A stretch of 11,214 nucleotides of DNA from Chryseobacterium gleum (GTDB taxonomy: Bacteria > Bacteroidota > Bacteroidia > Flavobacteriales_D > Crocinitomicaceae). The position numbers and the translations under genes were made by a program. Below the pieces are notes generated by a model. It did not search any database. It was not told the origin of the DNA and was given only the letters and a program-made list of their open reading frames with translations. The first letter of the stretch is position 1. Every line of letters begins with the position of its first letter. The DNA lies in contig CALPSU020000048.1 of the NCBI GenBank assembly GCA_943326315.2, positions 1 through 11,214 on the forward strand, in the 5' to 3' direction. Below are positions 6,562 to 11,214 of this stretch, in pieces.

Positions 6562-8316
6562 ATGAATCAAACAGAAACTTTTCAAGGGCGATCGTATTTT
6601 TTTAATACACTTTTTATTTTATTAAATTTAACAGGTTTAACTTTTGTTGTAGTAGGATTTCATAAGAATTTTGAAGCTCATTCTCTACTTTTAATTTCAA
6701 TTGGTTTGATATTAATGGGAGCTACGATTACTGGACTAATAATTTTTCAAGGTAGATTAATGATGGCTGGTGTTTCTCGCGTTTTAGTAGGAGGCTTATG
6801 CATTGTTTCAGGATTAGTAAAAGCGAATGATCCAATTGGATTCTCATACAAATTAGCTGAATACTTCGAAGATGGCGCCCTTGCTTATAGAATTAAAGAA
6901 TGGTTTATGTCACCCGGATTTTCATTAGAGTTTTTAATTGATTTCTCTCTACCATTAAGTGTAATTATTTGTGTTGCTGAAATTGTTCTTGGTGTTTTAT
7001 TGATAATAGGAGGAAAAATTAAGTCAGTTTCTTATTTCACTCTAATTATGATGTTGTTTTTCACTTTTTTAACATGGCATACTGCTAATTGTGATGGGAA
7101 TAAAAAGTTTACAGATCGAGATACATACGCTATGTCAGATCACATGGCAATGCTAAAAATAGAAGAAGCGAAGACAAATAAAGAAGTTAAAATACATTCT
7201 AAAACTGGTGAATACCTAGTTATAGATGAACTGAAATCTCCTCAATGTGTTGATGATTGTGGCTGTTTTGGTGATGCAATGAAAGGTTCAGTTGGAAGAT
7301 CACTTACTCCTCAAGAGTCGTTGTGGAAAGATATTATTTTAGTTTATTTAGTACTTTGGATTTTCTTATCACAATGGGTAATTAAACCTAATAATAGAAA
7401 ACAAAATTTAATTTTCACTTTTTCTTCAATTTTCTTAATATCATTTTTCGCTTGGGTTTTTGGATGGGCATTCCCAATATTATTTGGAATTATTGTTATT
7501 GTAGGTGCGTTATGGATTCTTAGAGCAGGTGGTAAATTATTTGGTAATTATGGAGGATCTACTTTAATAGTAATTTCCATTTCTGGTTTATTTCTCACAT
7601 ATGTTTTAATGTATGAGCCATTAAAAGATTATCGACCATATGCAGTTGGAAGTAATCTAATTAAAAAAATGAACGATGGCATTGAAGGTAAATATGAAAG
7701 TTTACTAGTTTATAAAAATACTAAAACTGGCAAAACAAAAGAGTATTCTTCAACTTCGAAAGAATATGTTGATTCAAAAATATGGGAACAAAAAGACTGG
7801 GTTTATAAGAGCCAAATTCAAAAAGCTATTGTTGAAACTAAACTACCTTCAATTTCTGATTTTGAACCTTTTATTAATACAAATGAAATTAGTGAAGATG
7901 AATTAAGTTTGGCTTTTATAAAAGAAGCACTAAAGAAGGATGAAAATTCAGCAGAAATTTACATTAAAAATTTAGTTTTGAAAAGTCCAGCTATTTTTAT
8001 TGTATCTTCTAAAAATCTCGCAAAAGCAAATTTCAATGAGATTGAACGTTTTAAATCCATATATTATGGGTGTAAAAAAGCAAACATACCATTCATAATA
8101 ATTTGTAACGCTGCTCGAAATGAAATCAATCAATTTAAGAAAAAGCACAATTTTAAAGTTCCTGTATTTGTGAATGATGAAAAAACAATTATGGCAATTT
8201 CAAGATCTAATCCAACTCTTTTAGTTATTAAGAAAGCAGTTGTTAAGGGAAAATATCCACATAGAGCATTACCGACCTTTGAATGGTTGAAAACAAATAT
8301 ATTAAGTAAAAAATGA
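6562..8316 (+). CDS. BT_3928-family DoxX-like membrane protein
   Basis: A 584-residue inner-membrane protein. Nine hydrophobic segments are visible (about 14-33, 42-62, 71-88, 129-150, 156-173, 257-273, 283-303, 305-320, 333-351). The DoxX/MauE-like core includes RVLVGG (73-78), SGLVKANDPIGFSYK (83-97), AEIVLGVLLIIGG (139-151) and the cysteine cluster CVDDCGCFGD (229-238; Cys229, Cys233, Cys235) before LTPQESLWKD (248-257). The soluble C-terminal part ends in a thioredoxin-like segment (about 475-584) that starts SPAIFIVSS and lacks a CxxC pair. Function is unproven. The DoxX/MauE relationship and clustered cysteines hint at redox or quinone-linked chemistry, but that is inference. It starts 10 bases after the DUF1599 gene and its TGA overlaps the tpiA ATG by 4 bases, which implies translational coupling. 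Confidence 0.87.
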   Translation: MNQTETFQGRSYFFNTLFILLNLTGLTFVVVGFHKNFEAHSLLLISIGLILMGATITGLIIFQGRLMMAGVSRVLVGGLCIVSGLVKANDPIGFSYKLAEYFEDGALAYRIKEWFMSPGFSLEFLIDFSLPLSVIICVAEIVLGVLLIIGGKIKSVSYFTLIMMLFFTFLTWHTANCDGNKKFTDRDTYAMSDHMAMLKIEEAKTNKEVKIHSKTGEYLVIDELKSPQCVDDCGCFGDAMKGSVGRSLTPQESLWKDIILVYLVLWIFLSQWVIKPNNRKQNLIFTFSSIFLISFFAWVFGWAFPILFGIIVIVGALWILRAGGKLFGNYGGSTLIVISISGLFLTYVLMYEPLKDYRPYAVGSNLIKKMNDGIEGKYESLLVYKNTKTGKTKEYSSTSKEYVDSKIWEQKDWVYKSQIQKAIVETKLPSISDFEPFINTNEISEDELSLAFIKEALKKDENSAEIYIKNLVLKSPAIFIVSSKNLAKANFNEIERFKSIYYGCKKANIPFIIICNAARNEINQFKKKHNFKVPVFVNDEKTIMAISRSNPTLLVIKKAVVKGKYPHRALPTFEWLKTNILSKK

Positions 8317-9062
8317 GAGCAAAAATTGTTGCAGGTAACTGGAAAATGAATTTATTAAGTGAAGAAGCTAATTCACTTTTTGACAAGATTTCAAATAGTA
8401 TATCAAATGATTTAAAAGCCACAGTAATGGTTTTTCCTTCAACTATTTTTATTCGTGACCTAGTACAAAAAGATAATAATTCAATTAAGATAGGTATTCA
8501 AAATTTTTATCCAAAAGATAAAGGTGCATTTACAGGTGAGATTTCAATTTCACAAGTAAAGGATAGTGGAGTAACACATGTATTAATAGGTCATTCAGAA
8601 CGGAGAGCTTATTTTAATGAAACTTCTCAATTTTTGAAAGAAAAGGTGGATTCAGCAATTGAATATGGATTAACTATAGTTTTTTGCTGTGGTGAACCTC
8701 TAGACGTTCGGGAAAATGATCAAGAATTGATTTATGTTAAAAGTCAATTAGAAGAAAGTTTATTTCATTTAGATGCTTCGATAATAAAAAACATTGTGAT
8801 TGCATATGAACCTGTATGGGCAATTGGGACAGGTAAAACTGCAAGCATTGCGCAAGCTGAAAGTATGCATGCTGAAATACGAACTTGGTTAAGTGAAAAA
8901 TATAATCAAGAAATAGCAAATTCAATTTCAATTCTTTATGGAGGAAGTTGTAATGCTTCAAATGCAAAAGAATTATTTGCTTGTCCAAATGTTGATGGAG
9001 GTTTGATTGGTGGGGCAGCATTAGATGCAGATATGTTTTTAAAAATTGCAAACTCATTTTAA
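8313..9062 (+). CDS. tpiA: Triose-phosphate isomerase
   Basis: A cytosolic TIM-barrel enzyme of glycolysis and gluconeogenesis that interconverts dihydroxyacetone phosphate and glyceraldehyde 3-phosphate. At 249 residues it has the usual length. Catalytic residues are all in place: Asn9 and Lys11 in AGNWKMN (7-13), His94 in IGHSERR (92-98), and Glu166 in YEPVWAIGTGK (165-175), whose second half is the mobile loop 6. The phosphate-binding segments YGGSC (209-213) and DGGLIGGAAL (228-237) are present. The start is the only one that keeps the first strand, and it overlaps the previous stop as ATGA. The stop TAA shares its last A with the ATG of prmA. Both junctions suggest coupled translation in one operon. 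Confidence 0.98.
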   Translation: MRAKIVAGNWKMNLLSEEANSLFDKISNSISNDLKATVMVFPSTIFIRDLVQKDNNSIKIGIQNFYPKDKGAFTGEISISQVKDSGVTHVLIGHSERRAYFNETSQFLKEKVDSAIEYGLTIVFCCGEPLDVRENDQELIYVKSQLEESLFHLDASIIKNIVIAYEPVWAIGTGKTASIAQAESMHAEIRTWLSEKYNQEIANSISILYGGSCNASNAKELFACPNVDGGLIGGAALDADMFLKIANSF

Positions 9063-9901
9063 TGGATTATTTAGAACTAACTATAACTATTAACCCTAGA
9101 AATCCTTGGGCCGATATATTAACTGCTGAATTATCTGAGCTTGGTTTTGATAGTTTTGTTGAAACTGAAACTGGAATTCAGGCTTATGCACCTTTAGATA
9201 CTGTAGAATTAACTAAAGCAATAGAAAATTCAATACTTTCTTCTGATAATGAAGGTTTTGATATTGAATTTACGCAAAAGACTATTCCACATCAAAATTG
9301 GAATGCGCAATGGGAATCCGATTTTCACCCAGTGGAAGTGGAAGAATATCTTACAATTGTAGCTCCTTTTCACTCTAAAGAAGATAAAAGAGGAATGATC
9401 GTTGAGATACAGCCTCAAATGTCTTTCGGAACTGGCCATCACCAAACAACATGGCTTATGGCGAAAGCACTTTTTGAAATTGGTACGATGCCTTTAAACG
9501 TTCTTGATATGGGAACAGGAACGGGAGTTTTAGCTGTTATTGTTGAGAAATTGGGGGCTAATTCAATTTTAGGAATAGATATTGAAGATTGGACTGTTAT
9601 AAATGCAAAAGAAAATATTGAACGAAATCAATGCTCTAAGATTGAAATTCTCTGTGGAGATGTAAATTTAATTTCTGGAAAAGAATTTGGATTGATAATA
9701 GCAAATATTAATAAGAACGTGTTAAAGTCTCATATTGAGTCTTATAGTAAATCTCTAACGAAAAATGGAATTCTTTTGTTAAGTGGTTTTTTTGAATCTG
9801 ACGTAAATGAACTAATTGAATATTCTAGTGCTTTTGATTTAAAAATGTTGAAAATTTATTCAAAGGAAACATGGGCTGGAATTCAGTTTATAAAAGAATA
9901 G
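9062..9901 (+). CDS. prmA: Ribosomal protein L11 methyltransferase
   Basis: A cytosolic S-adenosylmethionine-dependent enzyme that methylates ribosomal protein L11. The 279-residue length suits the compact Bacteroidota form. Residues 1 to about 110 make the L11-recognition domain, with the linker motif NWNAQWESDFHPV (79-91). The methyltransferase domain has FGTGHHQTT (122-130), the SAM-binding LDMGTGTGVLA (148-158) with Asp149, an acidic segment GIDIEDW at the end of strand 2, and ANINKN (214-219) in place of the usual ANPL-like active-site motif. The last two variants are what I expect in this phylum. The ATG overlaps the tpiA stop by one base (TAATG), so translation is probably coupled. In several flavobacteria clpS follows prmA; here a secreted protein follows instead. 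Confidence 0.95.
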   Translation: MDYLELTITINPRNPWADILTAELSELGFDSFVETETGIQAYAPLDTVELTKAIENSILSSDNEGFDIEFTQKTIPHQNWNAQWESDFHPVEVEEYLTIVAPFHSKEDKRGMIVEIQPQMSFGTGHHQTTWLMAKALFEIGTMPLNVLDMGTGTGVLAVIVEKLGANSILGIDIEDWTVINAKENIERNQCSKIEILCGDVNLISGKEFGLIIANINKNVLKSHIESYSKSLTKNGILLLSGFFESDVNELIEYSSAFDLKMLKIYSKETWAGIQFIKE

Positions 9902-9922
9902 TGTATAATTAATTCGCTAAAT

Positions 9923-11214
9923 ATGTTAAAGAAGCTAGTATTATTTGTTGGAATTATTTTAGGTAGTATTACTTGTAATGCTCAGTCTTTTACTTTTGAA
10001 AAAGATAAATTTGTAAAAGAATTTGAAAAGGCATTAAATGATTTCGGAAGAGGAGATTTTAGAGATTTTTCAAAGAAAGATTTACCAGAAATGTTGTTAG
10101 AATCAAACCTGTTTCCAACTAACTATTTTACAAAAATGGTCGAAACATGTAATTTAATGGAAGCTAAAAGAATGCCCGCTTATCCAGAGATTTATAATTA
10201 TGTTTTTTCGGTATATTCTTTTGTAAAAGCCAAACAAACAAATCTGAGTTATACTGCATGGCATAATTCTGTTGATAAAATGTTAGAATCTAAAAACGTG
10301 AAGAAATTTGAAGATTTTATAGGATTTTCGGCGCTTTATTTTTCTAGAAATATAATATGTGATAATGCAAACTTTGATTGGTATTACCTAGGAGGTGAAT
10401 ATTCATTCGAATATACTGATAAACCTATTTTCAAGTGTTCTAAAGGGAAATTAGCATGTCGAATACCTAATAATAACAGTGAAACTAAAAAAGAACAACC
10501 TTACGTTGATAGTTTAGTAATTTCGAACACAACTGGATTATATGATCCCATTGCTAAAAAGTGGATAGGTGAGGGAGGAACTGTTACTTGGGAAAAAGTT
10601 GGATTGCCAAAATCACAAACATCTGCAGTTTTGAAATCTTATGAAGTTTCTACAAGAGTGTCTAATTTTTCTGCAGATTCAGTTGTTCTTACGACGCCTT
10701 ATTTTAGTAAACCTGTAAAAGGTAGAATTGCAGATCGAGCATTTAAAGTTAACAGAGATGAAGATAAAATTTATCCTCAATTTACTTCTTATGAAAGAAG
10801 ATTGTCTATAAAACAAATAAAACCTAATGTAGATTATGAAGGAGGTTTTTCATTAATAGGTTCTAGTTTTGTTGGTATAGGATTTCCTAAAGAACCTGCT
10901 TCAATGGTGATTTCTAGAAATGGCAAACCTTTTATAATAACAGCATCACAAGAATTTACAGTATCAAATTTAAAAATTCACGCATTAAATACTTCAATTA
11001 AAATCTTATTTAATGATAATAATGATTCTATTATTCATCCTGGTTTAGATTTTCAATATGTTTTTGCAAGAAAATCTGTTGAGATGACAAGAACGAAATC
11101 TGGAAATGGTCAGGCACCTTTTTTTAATTCATACCATCAATTAGATATGTATATGCCAAAAATGACTTGGAATACCGAATCTACAGACCTTGTAATGGCT
11201 TATGAAATTGGAAC
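9923..11214 (+). CDS. Large secreted protein of unknown function, N-terminal part
   Basis: An open frame starts with ATG at 9923, 21 bases after prmA, and runs to the window edge, giving 430 complete codons and no stop. The N-terminus MLKKLVLFVGIILGSITCNA is a type I signal peptide with likely cleavage after Ala20 (NA before QS). Residues about 22-160 look helical; the rest is beta-rich. Recognisable segments are TTGLYDPIAKKWIGEGGTV (203-221), DSVVLTTPYFSKPVKGRIAD (near 255) and VDYEGGFSLIGSSFVGIGF (near 310). A similar layout occurs in very long Bacteroidota envelope proteins that I cannot tie to a function. Cysteines in KCSKGKLACR (near 173-182) could pair. No lipobox is convincing: Cys18 is preceded by SIT. 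The product is exported to the periplasm or beyond, and the total length is unknown. Confidence 0.75.
   Translation, partial: MLKKLVLFVGIILGSITCNAQSFTFEKDKFVKEFEKALNDFGRGDFRDFSKKDLPEMLLESNLFPTNYFTKMVETCNLMEAKRMPAYPEIYNYVFSVYSFVKAKQTNLSYTAWHNSVDKMLESKNVKKFEDFIGFSALYFSRNIICDNANFDWYYLGGEYSFEYTDKPIFKCSKGKLACRIPNNNSETKKEQPYVDSLVISNTTGLYDPIAKKWIGEGGTVTWEKVGLPKSQTSAVLKSYEVSTRVSNFSADSVVLTTPYFSKPVKGRIADRAFKVNRDEDKIYPQFTSYERRLSIKQIKPNVDYEGGFSLIGSSFVGIGFPKEPASMVISRNGKPFIITASQEFTVSNLKIHALNTSIKILFNDNNDSIIHPGLDFQYVFARKSVEMTRTKSGNGQAPFFNSYHQLDMYMPKMTWNTESTDLVMAYEIG

Noticed and set aside
8937..8951. YGGSC in triose-phosphate isomerase instead of the common YGGSV
   Set aside because: Cysteine at this position is, to my knowledge, common in Bacteroidota isomerases, and all catalytic residues are present.
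9422..9451. FGTGHHQTT in PrmA instead of the proteobacterial FGTGTHPTT
   Set aside because: This variant is usual for the phylum and does not suggest altered activity.
9904..9909. TATAAT upstream of the large secreted protein
   Set aside because: Bacteroidota do not use the -35/-10 consensus of E. coli, no partner element sits at a suitable distance, and the sequence is expected by chance in A+T-rich DNA.
9974..9976. Cys18 of the last gene as a lipobox cysteine
   Set aside because: The preceding residues SIT do not fit a lipobox, whereas NA before QS fits signal peptidase I cleavage two residues later.

Overview
The window is strongly A+T-rich. Its genes have A-rich leaders with no Shine-Dalgarno sequence, and its protein families are typical of Bacteroidota: a BT_3928-type membrane protein, a double DUF1599 protein, and a PrmA with FGTGHHQTT and ANINKN motifs. 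I would place it in a marine or freshwater Flavobacteriales lineage, perhaps near Crocinitomicaceae/Fluviicola. That placement rests on protein flavour only.

Left block (1-5103, all + strand). The window opens in the last 43 codons of a SiaB-type (GHKL-fold) protein kinase. A SiaC-type regulatory phosphoprotein follows, with the phosphorylatable threonine at residue 68, as in Pseudomonas SiaC. Next is a 1004-residue ABCG-like transporter that carries a TerB-like domain and an FHA-like segment ahead of its ATPase. Behind it are a 303-residue lipoprotein and a 152-residue secreted protein, spaced 23 and 6 bases apart. Together they look like an intracellular Ser/Thr partner switch beside an envelope transporter with two exported companions. 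This is the most interesting part of the window. Function and substrate are unknown.

Middle (5104-6017). folP (dihydropteroate synthase) lies on the - strand. A perfect 21-bp inverted repeat separates it from the left block. This should act as a two-way terminator, and one arm encodes the last codons of folP. The folP start codon is only 10 bases from the start codon of the divergent DUF1599 gene, so each promoter must lie inside the other gene.

Right block (6018-11214, + strand). A tightly packed set of genes: a tandem-domain DUF1599 protein, a nine-helix BT_3928/DoxX-like membrane protein, tpiA (4-base ATGA overlap), prmA (1-base TAATG overlap), and the first 430 codons of a large secreted protein of unknown function that runs off the end. 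It mixes housekeeping functions (glycolysis, L11 methylation) with envelope proteins, which is common in Bacteroidota operons.

I found no tRNA, rRNA, CRISPR array, insertion sequence or attachment site. No gene-free stretch exceeds about 110 bases.
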